The notes under the pieces are model-generated. The model made no database searches. It saw only the letters and a list, made by a program, of their open reading frames with translations, and was not told the origin of the DNA. A stretch of 64,000 nt of DNA, taken from contig JAXJXV010000014.1 of NCBI GenBank assembly GCA_036307305.1, forward strand, positions 62,001-126,000, written 5' to 3'. Shown piece after piece: positions 41,907 to 52,404 of the stretch. Within the stretch, counting starts at the first letter, position 1. Every line of letters begins with the position of its first letter. This DNA is from SIG607 sp036307305 (GTDB taxonomy: Bacteria; Bacillota; Clostridia; Oscillospirales; Acutalibacteraceae). The translations under genes were made by a program, and so were the position numbers.

Positions 41907-43706
41907 ATGGGCAGTGTCTTTAAAACAATAGAGTATAATTGCGATTTATGTATTGTCGGCGGAGGTCTTGCTGGAACTATCGCTTCTTTAGCGGCTGCAA
42001 GGAGTGGCGCTAAGGTTGTGTTAATACAGGACAGACCTGTTCTTGGTGGTAATTGCTCCTCTGAAATAAGAATGTGGGTTAGAGGTGCTAAAGGCGTTTA
42101 TAACAGAGAAACGGGTATTCTTGCTGAATTTGAAGAAGAAAATATATATCGCAATCCCACACTTGCACCAACCATTTGGGATAGCGTACTTTACGGAAAA
42201 GTTAAGGAAAATGAAAATATAACATTGCTTTTAAATACGTCTTGTTTAGATGCAGAGAGTGAAGATGATACGATAAAAAGCGTTACTGCTTGGCAGATGA
42301 CTACATACACGTGGCACAAGGTATCTGCAAAATTTTTTGCCGACTGTTCGGGGGATAGTGTTTTAGCTCCTCTTACAAGCGCAAAGCACAGAATTGGTAG
42401 AGAAGGAAACGAAGAATATAACGAAACCATTGGACCAAAAGTTGCAGACCATAAAACGATGGGAATGAGTATTCTTTTGCAAGCGCGTGAAACAGACCAT
42501 CCCGTAAAATATATACCTCCGGAATGGGCAAACGTTTATGAAACGGACGAAGATTTTGCCAGTATTCCGAATATTAAATCGCAACATTCTACATTTCGCG
42601 ACCATAGTATCGGTACATCGGGGTGTAATTTGTGGTGGATGGAACTTGGCGGTGAGGGTCCTGCAATTTCAAACACCGAAGAAATGCGTGATGAACTGAT
42701 GAAGGTGGTTTTTGGAATTTGGGACCATATAAAAAACCGTGGTGAGCATGGTTGTGATAATTGGGAGCTTGAATGGATTGGATTTTTACCAGGCAAAAGA
42801 GAGTCGGTTCGCTATATCGGAGAATATGTATTAACGCAAAATGATATTTTAAATGGCGGAAAATTCGAAGATACTATAGCGTATGGCGGTTGGCCTATGG
42901 ATGACCATAATCCTAAAGGTATGTTTGCTAATTCATCTAATGAAACTCCGTCAATAATGCATCCTGCTCCGTCACCGTATGGAATTCCTTATAGATGTCT
43001 TTATTCAAAGAATATTAAAAACCTGTTTTTTGCGGGTAGAAATATAAGCGCAACACATGCTGCTATGAGTTCTACAAGGGTAATGGGAACCTGTGCGTTG
43101 CTTGGACAAGCAATGGGTACTGCCGCGGCTATGTGTATTGCAAAAAATATACTGCCAAATGATATTAAGGGCTGTTTAATAGAAAAATTACAACAACAGC
43201 TATTAAATGATGGCGTTTTTTTACCTGAATTTAAAAGAATGATTCCCGAAATTACATTGAGCGCCACAACCAATCTTACCGAACAAAATCGAAAGATATT
43301 ATTTAGCGGTATAGACAGACCGAGAAGTGATGAGGAACAAAATATGATTACTCTCGCTTTAGGTGATAGCATACAGTTTAATTATTTACAGCCGACCGAA
43401 ATAAAAGGATTAAGGCTTCAGTTTGACCTTGATTATAGTCGCAAGTCTGTTTCACCAAATATGAAAATGCAGTTATTTGCGCAAAAATTAAATGTCGGAC
43501 TTGATTTTGTGCCAATGAAAGTAGCTTCCGCTATTGTTAGAGAATTTGAGGTTTATGCAGATGATGAACTTATTTATAAGACCGAAAAAAATTATAATTC
43601 TTTGGTAAAAATACCGATAGGTAAAAAGGTTACCTCGCTAAGTGTTAAATTTATAAAAACTTGGGGAGAAGACAAAATAAGATTGTTTGCGTGTGATTTG
43701 TATTGA
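41907..43706 (+). CDS. FAD-dependent oxidoreductase
   Basis: The 599-residue protein has an N-terminal dinucleotide motif CIVGGGLAGTIASLAAARSG (near 15-34), then VLGGNCSSE, a central insert, and a second FAD contact NLFFAGRNISATHAAMSSTRVMGTC (near 371-395). This is the FAD_oxidored (PF12831-like) group of unknown substrates found in carbohydrate-use clusters of gut bacteria. A C-terminal beta-rich domain of about 140 residues may bind sugar. It is in an operon with the AraM-like gene. A bidirectional terminator follows. Confidence 0.85.
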   Translation: MGSVFKTIEYNCDLCIVGGGLAGTIASLAAARSGAKVVLIQDRPVLGGNCSSEIRMWVRGAKGVYNRETGILAEFEEENIYRNPTLAPTIWDSVLYGKVKENENITLLLNTSCLDAESEDDTIKSVTAWQMTTYTWHKVSAKFFADCSGDSVLAPLTSAKHRIGREGNEEYNETIGPKVADHKTMGMSILLQARETDHPVKYIPPEWANVYETDEDFASIPNIKSQHSTFRDHSIGTSGCNLWWMELGGEGPAISNTEEMRDELMKVVFGIWDHIKNRGEHGCDNWELEWIGFLPGKRESVRYIGEYVLTQNDILNGGKFEDTIAYGGWPMDDHNPKGMFANSSNETPSIMHPAPSPYGIPYRCLYSKNIKNLFFAGRNISATHAAMSSTRVMGTCALLGQAMGTAAAMCIAKNILPNDIKGCLIEKLQQQLLNDGVFLPEFKRMIPEITLSATTNLTEQNRKILFSGIDRPRSDEEQNMITLALGDSIQFNYLQPTEIKGLRLQFDLDYSRKSVSPNMKMQLFAQKLNVGLDFVPMKVASAIVREFEVYADDELIYKTEKNYNSLVKIPIGKKVTSLSVKFIKTWGEDKIRLFACDLY

Positions 43707-43748
43707 TTAATAACAATATGTAATTTTAATGGCGTGAAAGTTTTTATA

Positions 43749-43783
43749 AAAAAACATCCCGATTAATTTCGGGATGTTTTTAC
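43749..43783. terminator. Bidirectional terminator
   Basis: AAAAACATCCCGA and TCGGGATGTTTTT form a strong stem with a short loop between convergent FAD and AraC genes. Confidence 0.88.
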
Positions 43784-44572
43784 ATATTGACTTGGTGAAA
43801 CACCTTTATGCTTTTTAAAGCAGTGGCTGAAGCTGTATATATCAGAAAATCCGCACTGTATAGCAATATCCGTAATGCTTTTTGAGGTGTTAAGAAGCAT
43901 AATTTCTGCTTTATTTATACGGAATTCCTGCAAATAATTGTATGGAGTTTTTTTATGCACGTCTAAAAACAAACGTCTTAGATGTTTTTCACTTAAATAA
44001 GAAATTTTTGCTAATTGATTTACACTTAAATCGGGATTTTCGTAATTGTTTTTTACGTATTCTATTGATGTTTTGAGTTTTTCGGCTTTTTGAAAATCGT
44101 AAAATGAGGTAGAGTGTTCGTTATATAATAATCCAATTATTTGGGCGATTATTCCATTGCAAATTGTCATATAACCTGGTGTTTTGAAAAGAAAATGATT
44201 GAGCGCTTTGTTAAACAGGTTTTCGTATTCATTGATAATTCCTTTTGAACAGAGCGCATCGAAGGGAAGAGTAGGCGTATGATTAGCTTCATTAAATGAG
44301 AAATTAATTGCAATATAAGAAACCTTTTCGCAGTTATACGGTGAACTTTTATCAATTGAGCCGCGTTCTATATAACCTACCTGTCCTTTTGGGATAATTG
44401 TGCTAATATCGTCTTTTTCATAAAGCATACTTCCGTTTGTGACAAAAAATAAGCTTTCGTGATTTCTTTGGGTATTGGCAATATAAGGCTTCGATTTCCT
44501 TAAAGAATCGGTAAAAATCACCGTTGTATCATCTAAAATATAGTTTAAATATTGCTTTTCCATATCTAACAC
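43763..44572 (-). CDS. AraC-family transcriptional regulator
   Basis: The 269-residue protein has a cupin N-terminal domain and a C-terminal AraC HTH pair (LSVNQLAKISYLSEKHLRRLFLD ... SITDIAIQCGFSDIYSFSHCFKKHKGVSP). Its stop lies within the shared terminator with the FAD gene. It is divergent from the SDR-glycyl radical enzyme operon, 123 bp away, which it probably controls. Confidence 0.9.
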   Translation of the reverse strand: MLDMEKQYLNYILDDTTVIFTDSLRKSKPYIANTQRNHESLFFVTNGSMLYEKDDISTIIPKGQVGYIERGSIDKSSPYNCEKVSYIAINFSFNEANHTPTLPFDALCSKGIINEYENLFNKALNHFLFKTPGYMTICNGIIAQIIGLLYNEHSTSFYDFQKAEKLKTSIEYVKNNYENPDLSVNQLAKISYLSEKHLRRLFLDVHKKTPYNYLQEFRINKAEIMLLNTSKSITDIAIQCGFSDIYSFSHCFKKHKGVSPSQYVKTSRN

Positions 44573-44695
44573 CCTTTAAAATTATAGCATACTACGTTTG
44601 GTTTTTCAACATAAATGTCCGATTTAAACAAATGTTAGATATTATAAACATTGTTATTCATATAGAAAAGTATAGAATATAAGTGAGGTGATTTT

Positions 44696-45436
44696 ATGTT
44701 AAGAGGAACAAAGGCAATTGTTACAGGCGGAAGCCGAGGAATTGGATATGAAATTGCAAAACAACTGGTTAATGACGGTTGCAGAGTAGTTATCACAGGA
44801 CGAAGGTTAGATACTATTAAAAAAGCAGCCGAAGAAATAGGAGAGAACGCTATTCCTATGGTTTGGGATGTTGCAGATATTGAGTTGGCGGAAGAAAAAG
44901 TTAATGAGGCTGCTGCTCTTTTAGGAGGACTTGATATCCTTGTAAACAATGCAGGAATATTTTGTCTTAATAACGAATGGGGTAAAGATACCTTACTCAG
45001 CACGACGGTAGAACAGTGGGAAACTGTTATGAAAATTAATACCAGCGCTGTTTTCTTTGTAATGCAGGCGGCAGTTAAATATATGCTTAAAAATAATATT
45101 AAGGGCAATATTTTGAACGTCACTTCAGTAGCGGGGTATGAGCCTGTTTATGGGGCGTACAGTGCTTCGAAAATTGCCGCCACATCTCTTACGAGAGGCT
45201 GGGGCAAAATGTTTGCAAATGACGGTATAACAATCAATGGTATCGCGCCCGGTCCTGTTGCTACAGAAATGAAAGACTGGCATGAGGGCGATCCGATGGA
45301 GAATTCAAGAATTCCTTTCGGCAGATTTGCAACGGCGCAGGAAATTGCAAAACTTGCTATGTATCTTTTAAGTAAGGATGCTCAAATGGTTTGCGGTGAA
45401 ACAGTTACTTTAGACGGAGCGTATCATATACGGTAG
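44696..45436 (+). CDS. Short-chain dehydrogenase/reductase
   Basis: The 246-residue classical SDR has TGGSRGIGYEIAKQL (cofactor glycine motif) near residues 10-24, NNAG near 84-87, catalytic Ser in VTSVAGYE, and YSASK (Tyr-x3-Lys) near 155-159. The substrate is unknown. It starts the operon that continues with a glycyl radical enzyme 8 bp downstream, so it probably reduces the aldehyde or ketone made by that enzyme, or prepares its substrate. GTGAGGTG precedes the ATG. Confidence 0.9.
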   Translation: MLRGTKAIVTGGSRGIGYEIAKQLVNDGCRVVITGRRLDTIKKAAEEIGENAIPMVWDVADIELAEEKVNEAAALLGGLDILVNNAGIFCLNNEWGKDTLLSTTVEQWETVMKINTSAVFFVMQAAVKYMLKNNIKGNILNVTSVAGYEPVYGAYSASKIAATSLTRGWGKMFANDGITINGIAPGPVATEMKDWHEGDPMENSRIPFGRFATAQEIAKLAMYLLSKDAQMVCGETVTLDGAYHIR

Positions 45437-45444
45437 GTGTTGTT

Positions 45445-47568
45445 ATGAACGATAGAATAAAAATACTTGTGGATAAAACCGTAAAGGGCGAAATGCGTGT
45501 TGAATGTACTAAAACGGAATATGACAGAACCGATTTATTCCTGACGGGAGTGAAAATGTCAGGTAAACGGGTGTGTGAATATATAGATAATCAGGAATTA
45601 TTAATTCTTGAGGAGTCTTGCTTCACGGGAACTCTAAGCTTTGACGGTAGCGTCGAGGGAGATATATTCACAAGAACGGGACATAAGAATTTCGTTATGG
45701 CTCTACAGAATTTTTACAATAAGCCTGTTGATAATTTGCTGATTTTTGAATGGCAACATTCGGTTGGTGACTTTGCTAAGATTATTAATTTGGGATTAAC
45801 AGGTATAAAAGAAAAAATAGAAAAATCTAAAGAAGTGCATAAAGATGATATATCGGCTTTAGAATTTTTGGAAACCCAAACCGATATATGCAATACAATT
45901 ATAAAAAGAGCCTGTAAAGCATCAGTTAAGGCGCTTGAAATAAGTGAGCGGACAAAAAGCAAGGAATATAGAAATAACCTTGTTTTACTTTCTGAATCTC
46001 TTAAAAAAGTGCCCGAAAAACCTGCGGAAAGCTTTTATGAGGCTGTGCTTAGTCTTTATTTTGTTTATCCGTATATTCCCGACAGTATCGGTCTTATCGA
46101 CAGGTATTTATATCCCTTTTACAAAAAGGATATAGAAAGCGGAAAACTTAAAAGAGAAAAGGCTAAGGAATATTTGCAAGAGCTTTTCTTGATGCTTCAG
46201 GCAAGAATAAGTATAGCTAGTGACCGTTTTTATAGAGGCGGAGAATCGCATTTTTGTATAGGAGGCTATCTTGAAAACGGTGAAGACGGCTTTAATGACC
46301 TGTCAAAGCTTATTGTAGAAGCTCTTATGGAGTTACCCATCTGGATTCCTCAAATTTCTTTGCGTTGGACAAAAAAGACACCTATAGAAGTTTTAAGATA
46401 TATGCTTGACTGTGAACGAAAGGATAATAACAAAAGAATAGCTTTTGTTAATGACGAGCCGAGAATTAAGGGACTTATGGATTATACGGGTATATCTTAT
46501 GAGGAAGCGGTTAATTACACAATGATGGGTTGTAATGAACTGGCGCTTCCTGGTGGCATGGTTTTCGGATTTGACCCTATGAACATAGTTCATCCCGTGG
46601 AAAGTACGTTCCATAAACGCAGTGAGGATATAATAAAGGCGAAGAATTTTGATGAATTTTATTCTATCTTTGAGAAAGAGCTATTTAGTGATTTATGGGC
46701 TGCAGAAAAAATAGGTAAAGGGCTGCAGGAAATACGAAGCAGAGATTGCAATATTGTAAGCAATATTTTTCTTGAGGGCTGTATTGAAAATGCAAAAAGC
46801 TGTACTCAGGGTGGGCTTACAAGATATATAGCCGTTGGTTTGCCTATAGGCATTTCTAACGTTATAGATTCTTTGTCTATTACCAAGCAGTTTGTTTTTG
46901 ATGAAAAAATCGTTTCTATGGAAAGGCTTGTTGACGCACTAAAAAACAACTGGTGCGGTTATGATGAACTAAGAAGGCTCATACTGAAAAAAGGCAATTT
47001 CTTTGGTAATGATGATGATTGTTCGAATGAGATGGCTGTAAGATTTACACAAAGCCTTGGCAAATGGAATAACGATGATAACTATTTGAAGAAAAAATGG
47101 GTATTTGGTAATCTTATCGGTTATAATGAGCATAATAAGTTTTTTGGTAATGCCACCAAGGCTACCCCTGATGGTAGAATGGACGGAGATATTACAAATT
47201 TTGGTTTAGGACAAACGCAGGGTAAGGATAGAAAGGGTATTACTTCGCTTTTAAATTCAGTTGCAAAGTGCGACCCTGAAGCAATTCTTACAGGACCTAG
47301 TGTTACAAATATATTACTTGATGAAAAACTGATTAAAGATGATTGCAACTTTGAAAAGCTTGTATATGTTTTTAAAACTTATTTTGAAAACGGAGGCACT
47401 CATTTTCAGCTCACATACGTTTCAAAAGAAGATTTAATAAATGCAAAAAAAACACCCGAAGATTATAAAAACTTACGTGTTCGCGTTTCGGGATTTTCTG
47501 ATTATTTCAATTTCCTTAACGATGCTTTACAGGATGAAATAATTGAAAGAACACAGAAAAATAGCTAA
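45445..47568 (+). CDS. Glycyl radical enzyme of the PFL/dehydratase superfamily (1)
   Basis: The 707-residue protein has the thiyl-radical cysteine in MMGCNELALPGG (C-x-E pattern as in dehydratase-type enzymes) near residue 357, and the glycyl radical loop RVSGFSDYF near the C-terminus. The C-x-E pair favours an eliminase (diol dehydratase, CutC-like) rather than pyruvate formate-lyase, but the flanking residues do not match characterised members I know. It follows an SDR. The only activase nearby is at 53951. Function within the PFL superfamily is unassigned. Confidence 0.82.
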   Translation: MNDRIKILVDKTVKGEMRVECTKTEYDRTDLFLTGVKMSGKRVCEYIDNQELLILEESCFTGTLSFDGSVEGDIFTRTGHKNFVMALQNFYNKPVDNLLIFEWQHSVGDFAKIINLGLTGIKEKIEKSKEVHKDDISALEFLETQTDICNTIIKRACKASVKALEISERTKSKEYRNNLVLLSESLKKVPEKPAESFYEAVLSLYFVYPYIPDSIGLIDRYLYPFYKKDIESGKLKREKAKEYLQELFLMLQARISIASDRFYRGGESHFCIGGYLENGEDGFNDLSKLIVEALMELPIWIPQISLRWTKKTPIEVLRYMLDCERKDNNKRIAFVNDEPRIKGLMDYTGISYEEAVNYTMMGCNELALPGGMVFGFDPMNIVHPVESTFHKRSEDIIKAKNFDEFYSIFEKELFSDLWAAEKIGKGLQEIRSRDCNIVSNIFLEGCIENAKSCTQGGLTRYIAVGLPIGISNVIDSLSITKQFVFDEKIVSMERLVDALKNNWCGYDELRRLILKKGNFFGNDDDCSNEMAVRFTQSLGKWNNDDNYLKKKWVFGNLIGYNEHNKFFGNATKATPDGRMDGDITNFGLGQTQGKDRKGITSLLNSVAKCDPEAILTGPSVTNILLDEKLIKDDCNFEKLVYVFKTYFENGGTHFQLTYVSKEDLINAKKTPEDYKNLRVRVSGFSDYFNFLNDALQDEIIERTQKNS

Positions 47569-47569
47569 A

Positions 47570-47607
47570 ACAACCCCCAAGGAAGAAAAAATCCTTGGGG
47601 GTTCTGT
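47570..47607. terminator. Bidirectional terminator
   Basis: AACCCCCAAGGA and TCCTTGGGGGTT form a 12-bp GC-rich stem between convergent genes. Confidence 0.88.
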
Positions 47608-47611
47608 ATTG

Positions 47612-48403
47612 TTATGACAGCGTTGCATTGTTCTTTGAAAAATTACTTGGAGAAACGTTAAAATAACGTTTGAATTTTCGTGAAAAATGACAAGGTTCAA
47701 AATATCCGCACATTTCTGCAATTTCACTTATGGAAAATTGTTGACTTATAATAAGCTTTTTGGCGTAATCCATTCTACGCTTTATTATATATTCCTTAGG
47801 GCTGACTGAGTATTTTTCTGTAAATAAACGGCGGAAATATGCAACACTAATACCACATATAGCCGAAAGATTTTCAACGGTTAAATCCCTGTTCATGTAT
47901 TGGGTATTCATAATATCAACTGCAGGTTTTAAGAGTAAGGTTTTCTCACTAGGTATATATTTTTTGTCATACTCTTTTTTTATAGTTAACAGTATTTGAT
48001 ACAGATTTTTTCGTATTATCATATTACTGTAATCGTTTGAGTTATAAAAAGCAGTAATGGATTTTTTGAAAAGCTCGGTTAATTGTTCGGTATTTTGAAA
48101 TTTAATCACAAAGGGCTTAGTATTTATCTCGTCAAGTAAATCAAAGTTGATAGCCCAACAGCCTTCGCCGTGCGAATGGGTAACAACGGTATAGTCAGAG
48201 CCTTTTGGCAAATATAAAATATCGTTTTCCAAGGTTTTCAGTACCGTACCGTCAGAAAAAATAATATCAACATTTCTGCCTTTACTACTAAGCACCAACC
48301 CATGAAAAGGTCTGTTGTTATGAATAGCGGTTCCCGTTCCGGGCGCAACGTACATAGCGATAGCTATTTTTCCAATTATGAGATTGTTGAAATTTTCAAA
48401 CAT
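47612..48403 (-). CDS. AraC-family transcriptional regulator
   Basis: The 263-residue protein has a cupin-like sensing part and a C-terminal AraC domain (LTVENLSAICGISVAYFRRLFTEKYSVSP ... SISEIAEMCGYFEPCHFSRKF). It is divergent from the second glycyl radical enzyme operon, 123 bp away, its probable target. Its end abuts the shared terminator. Confidence 0.9.
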   Translation of the reverse strand: MFENFNNLIIGKIAIAMYVAPGTGTAIHNNRPFHGLVLSSKGRNVDIIFSDGTVLKTLENDILYLPKGSDYTVVTHSHGEGCWAINFDLLDEINTKPFVIKFQNTEQLTELFKKSITAFYNSNDYSNMIIRKNLYQILLTIKKEYDKKYIPSEKTLLLKPAVDIMNTQYMNRDLTVENLSAICGISVAYFRRLFTEKYSVSPKEYIIKRRMDYAKKLIISQQFSISEIAEMCGYFEPCHFSRKFKRYFNVSPSNFSKNNATLS

Positions 48404-48526
48404 ATATAATCACCATGTGTATAGTAACATATTGTAGCGATTTAGTCAAGTTGTTGCGATTTTTCTATTCAAAATAACGGCTTCCTTTGATATACTTTCA
48501 GTATAAAAGTATTTGGAGGTTGTTTT

Positions 48527-50752
48527 ATGGAATATATCAAGAATGCAGATTACGATTATATAATGAACAAGTACCACTCACAAAGCGAACCCTTTGATGC
48601 CTTTAGTAGATTTATCAGACACGATGCGGTTTTCGATGAAAGCACAGGCTTATCGGGGGAAGAAATTATCAGCGGTATAAAAATAAACGATGAAGCCTTA
48701 AAGGAATTATCTCACCCCGTTCGCAAAGGAAAAGCCCTTGAATATATACTGAAAAATACCCGTATTAACTGTGATAAGCGTGATATTTTTCCTGCTATAA
48801 ACATGGTAGACAGACCTTTAAATAAAACTGTTATTGATGATTGGCGTGAAAAAGTGTTTTATGGGAAAATTCCTGAAATTGAAAAACAGAGAAACTACTT
48901 GTGTAATAACGGTATTGCTACCGTTTGGCCTGACTATGATCACTGTGTTCCTGTATGGGATAGAGTTTTTGATTTGGGCTTTATTGGTATTCTTAAGGAA
49001 AGTGAAGAAGCACGTGATAGAATAGATAATATTTCATTAGAGCAAACCAATTTTTTTGATGGAATTAAAATTACCTACAATTCAATTTTGATGTTTCTTG
49101 AAAGGTTGCGTATTCAGTCGGAAAAACAGGAAAATTTCCGTATGGCAAAAGCCCTTGAAAATTTAATAAGTAATCCTCCCAAAAGTTTTTACGAAGCTTT
49201 GTTGCTTGATTATATTTATTTTATGATTTGTGAGCATATAGAAGGTTTGCAGGTACGTTCGCTTTCGAATTTTGACCGTAATTTTTATAGATTTTATAAA
49301 AATGATTTACAAAATGGAATTAGCGAAGAACAAATAAGAAAAGACCTTGCGTATTTCTTCCTACAGTTTACAGCTATAGGTAACTATTGGGGACAGCCTG
49401 TTTATTTGGGTGGTTGCAAAGAAGATGAGTCTACAATAATTAATGAACTGTCGTATTTGTTTCTTGATGTGTACGATGAAATTGGAATATATAACCCTAA
49501 AATTCAAATCAAGATTGCAGAAAGTACTCCTAAAGATTTTATCTTAAAAGCTCTTGATATGATTCGTCGCGGAAACAATAGCATTGTTTTTGTTGGCGAT
49601 GCCACAATACGCAAGTCTCTCGAAAATTTCGGTTTCACACCCGAACAGGCAAGAACCTGTGACGTAAAAGGCTGTTATGAGTATTCTATTCAGGGCGCCT
49701 ACGGTTCTGCAGCTATGAACTATGTAAATCTACTTAAACCTCTCGAATATGCTTTGCACGAAGGCTGCGACGGTGTAAAAGGAACCTTTGCAGGCGTTAA
49801 GAGTCCTAAGGTTGAAGATTATAATTCTTTTGAAGAATTTTTTGCCGAATATAAAAAACAACTCTTATCTGTAATCGAACAGGTTGTTAATGTTACAAAT
49901 TCTTTTGAAATTTATCTGTCAGAGATAAATCCACAGTCGATGCTTTCTGCTACAATACCATCCTGTCTCAAAAAAGGCAAGGACGTTATGTGTGGCGGCG
50001 CTGAGGCTAACGGAAACTGTATGATGTTCGGATTTATGGCTGATATAGCAGATTCTCTTACTGCAATAAAGAAATATGTTTTTGATGACAAAAAACTTTC
50101 TTTAGCTGAGCTTCGAGACGTATTAGATAGCAATTTTGAGGGTCAGGAAAAGTTAAGGCTTATGTTGCTTAACGACTGCGATAAGTACGGTAATAATAGA
50201 GAACTTCCTGATTCTATTGCTGTTGAAATAGCTGATTTTTTGACAGCAGAGGTTTGTGGCAGACCGACATCTGTTGAGCGCGGTGGCAGGTGGAATATAG
50301 GCTTCCACGTTGCGCGTATGTCGTATATACAAGCGCCTCATACGGCAGCTTCTCCCAACGGACGATTAAGAGGTGAGGAACTTTCTAAAAATCTTTCTGC
50401 TTCTATGGGTATGAACAGGGAAGGGGCAACAGCAGCTATCCTTTCAATAACCAAAATTGATGCAACTAAGTTTACAAGTGACGCTACTCTTGACCTTGGA
50501 CTTTTGCCTTCTGCTGTAAAAGGAGAAGACGGACTTGAAGCTATGTACGCGCTGCTTATGACCTTTATGAAACGAAAAGGTCACGCAATGCATATAAACG
50601 TTTTTGATGCGGATACCTTACGTGCGGCGCAGAGAGAACCTGAAAAATACAGGGATTTGCAAATTCGTGTTTGCGGATGGAATGTGTTATTTAATAATAT
50701 AAATAAAGAGGAACAAGACGGATTTATCCGTCAGGCTGAGGGGTTAGTGTAA
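48527..50752 (+). CDS. Glycyl radical enzyme of the PFL/dehydratase superfamily (2)
   Basis: The 741-residue protein has the catalytic cysteine in CDVKGCYEYS (C-x-E) near residue 383 and the glycyl radical motif IRVCGWNVLFNN near 717-728. It is only distantly similar to the neighbouring enzyme (1). Typical PFL has two adjacent cysteines, absent here, so it is probably an eliminase-type enzyme of unknown substrate. TTGGAGG precedes the ATG. It heads a tightly packed operon (1-4 bp gaps) with esterase, lactonase, transporter and activase. Confidence 0.84.
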   Translation: MEYIKNADYDYIMNKYHSQSEPFDAFSRFIRHDAVFDESTGLSGEEIISGIKINDEALKELSHPVRKGKALEYILKNTRINCDKRDIFPAINMVDRPLNKTVIDDWREKVFYGKIPEIEKQRNYLCNNGIATVWPDYDHCVPVWDRVFDLGFIGILKESEEARDRIDNISLEQTNFFDGIKITYNSILMFLERLRIQSEKQENFRMAKALENLISNPPKSFYEALLLDYIYFMICEHIEGLQVRSLSNFDRNFYRFYKNDLQNGISEEQIRKDLAYFFLQFTAIGNYWGQPVYLGGCKEDESTIINELSYLFLDVYDEIGIYNPKIQIKIAESTPKDFILKALDMIRRGNNSIVFVGDATIRKSLENFGFTPEQARTCDVKGCYEYSIQGAYGSAAMNYVNLLKPLEYALHEGCDGVKGTFAGVKSPKVEDYNSFEEFFAEYKKQLLSVIEQVVNVTNSFEIYLSEINPQSMLSATIPSCLKKGKDVMCGGAEANGNCMMFGFMADIADSLTAIKKYVFDDKKLSLAELRDVLDSNFEGQEKLRLMLLNDCDKYGNNRELPDSIAVEIADFLTAEVCGRPTSVERGGRWNIGFHVARMSYIQAPHTAASPNGRLRGEELSKNLSASMGMNREGATAAILSITKIDATKFTSDATLDLGLLPSAVKGEDGLEAMYALLMTFMKRKGHAMHINVFDADTLRAAQREPEKYRDLQIRVCGWNVLFNNINKEEQDGFIRQAEGLV

Positions 50753-50753
50753 A

Positions 50754-51455
50754 ATGAAATCTTTTTTACTTATGGGACAATCAAATATGGCAGGTCGTGG
50801 TGATTTTGGTGAAGTGCCTGAAATTGTAAATGATAAATGCTTTATGCTTAGAAATGGTAAGTGGATACAAATGAGCGAACCTGTTAATCCTGACCGTCAA
50901 ATTTTTGGATATTTTCATAGCGGTGTAGGATTATCCGCAAGCTTTGCTGATGAATATGCAAAACATTACGGAGAAAATGTAGGTTTAATACCCTGTGCTG
51001 ATGGCGGTACTGCTATTAGTGAGTGGCAACCGGGTGAACTTCTTTATGAAAATGCAATTTCTCAAGCAAGGTTAGCCCAGAAAACCTCTGAAATAGTTGG
51101 TATTCTTTGGCATCAAGGGGAAAATGATAGTGGTAGCATTGAAAATGTAGAGGCTTATTATGATAAGTTTTTTAATATGATAAATTCTCTTATAAAAGAT
51201 TTGAATTTACCTCACGATATACACATAATAGTAGGTGAATTAGGAGATTTTGTAGGCGAATATAAAAACGGAAAATTGAAATATTATAAAGATATAAATT
51301 CCGTTTTGCATAAAATATCTTCAAAACTTGAAGGTGGTGGAATAGTATCTGCAAAGGGTCTTGTTTGTAAAAATGATGGTATTCATTTTGATTCGAAATC
51401 TTACCGTGAGTTTGGCAAAAGATATTTTAATGAGTATTTAAGAATAAAAGGTTAA
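50754..51455 (+). CDS. Sialate O-acetylesterase-like SGNH hydrolase (SASA family)
   Basis: The 233-residue protein has the nucleophile in LLMGQSNMAGRG near residues 5-16, the block LWHQGENDSG near 119-128, and the catalytic His in NDGIHFDSKSYREFG near the end. It has no signal peptide, so it acts in the cytoplasm. It removes acetyl or related ester groups from sugars. It lies 1 bp after the glycyl radical enzyme, so a deacylation step for the same pathway is likely. Confidence 0.88.
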   Translation: MKSFLLMGQSNMAGRGDFGEVPEIVNDKCFMLRNGKWIQMSEPVNPDRQIFGYFHSGVGLSASFADEYAKHYGENVGLIPCADGGTAISEWQPGELLYENAISQARLAQKTSEIVGILWHQGENDSGSIENVEAYYDKFFNMINSLIKDLNLPHDIHIIVGELGDFVGEYKNGKLKYYKDINSVLHKISSKLEGGGIVSAKGLVCKNDGIHFDSKSYREFGKRYFNEYLRIKG

Positions 51456-51457
51456 TT

Positions 51458-52306
51458 ATGAAAATATTATCCGAAAAACATTGTATTATAGGCGAAGGTC
51501 CTGTTTGGAACGAATTTAATAATAAGTTATATCAGGTTAATGGTTTTGCTAAAGAAATTCTCCAAATAGATATATCTTTAAATGAGGTTAAAACGCAGAA
51601 GCTTCCTTTCGGCGTATCTGCAATAGCCTTTTCAAAATCGGGTCAAATGCTTGTTTCCTGTATGGACGGCGCGTTTATTTTGAACAGTGATTGCTCACGC
51701 ACACCGCTTTATGATACACAAAAGTATGAAATAAGGTTTGGAAATGATGCAAAGGTCGGTCCTGACGGAAGATTCTATATAGGAACACAAAGCAGTAAAA
51801 GAGTCGGGTTGGGACAGGAAACTGACGGAAAGCTATATAGCATTGATAAAAACGGAGAAGTTAAAACCTTGCTTGACGGACTTATCTTGTCAAACGGCTT
51901 TGATTGGTCTATGGACCAAAAGCGGTTTTATCATACCGATAGTGATACCCAGATAATAAAAGAATACTGCTTTGACAAAGAAAAAGGTGAGATTTCGTTT
52001 ACTGGAAGAAAGGTAAGAGTTGACGGTGTCGACGGGTTAACCATTGATCAGAATGATTATTTGTATGTTGCATGTTGGGGAGAGGGATATATTGCTGTAG
52101 TAGATACTGCAGATATGCAAATTAAGAAGCATATCTCGGTTCCTGCAACAATTCCTGCAAGTTGTTGCTTTGCAGGAGAAATTATGGATAAATTTGTCGT
52201 TGTGACTGCAAGTTACGGCGTGGATTTGAACAATGATAAAAACGCGGGTTGTACGTTTATAAGTGAATTAAAATACAAAGGCAGAAAACCTTTCTTGTTT
52301 GGATAA
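51458..52306 (+). CDS. SMP-30/gluconolactonase-like protein
   Basis: The 282-residue six-bladed propeller protein has the metal Glu in IGEGPVWNE near residue 12-20, NDAKVGPDGRFYIGTQ, SNGFDWSMDQKRFYHTD and the DGLTID block. Such enzymes open sugar lactones. It lies 2 bp after the esterase, and the cluster as a whole suggests degradation of an acidic or acylated sugar through a lactone intermediate. Metal residues look complete. Confidence 0.88.
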   Translation: MKILSEKHCIIGEGPVWNEFNNKLYQVNGFAKEILQIDISLNEVKTQKLPFGVSAIAFSKSGQMLVSCMDGAFILNSDCSRTPLYDTQKYEIRFGNDAKVGPDGRFYIGTQSSKRVGLGQETDGKLYSIDKNGEVKTLLDGLILSNGFDWSMDQKRFYHTDSDTQIIKEYCFDKEKGEISFTGRKVRVDGVDGLTIDQNDYLYVACWGEGYIAVVDTADMQIKKHISVPATIPASCCFAGEIMDKFVVVTASYGVDLNNDKNAGCTFISELKYKGRKPFLFG

Positions 52307-52404
52307 GCAGTCATTAATTGAAAATTTTTGTTTACAAATACGAACTGCTCTGTTAGTATTAGAATTAATTTTTTCTATTAACATAATTGATAGGGAGTTT
52401 AAAA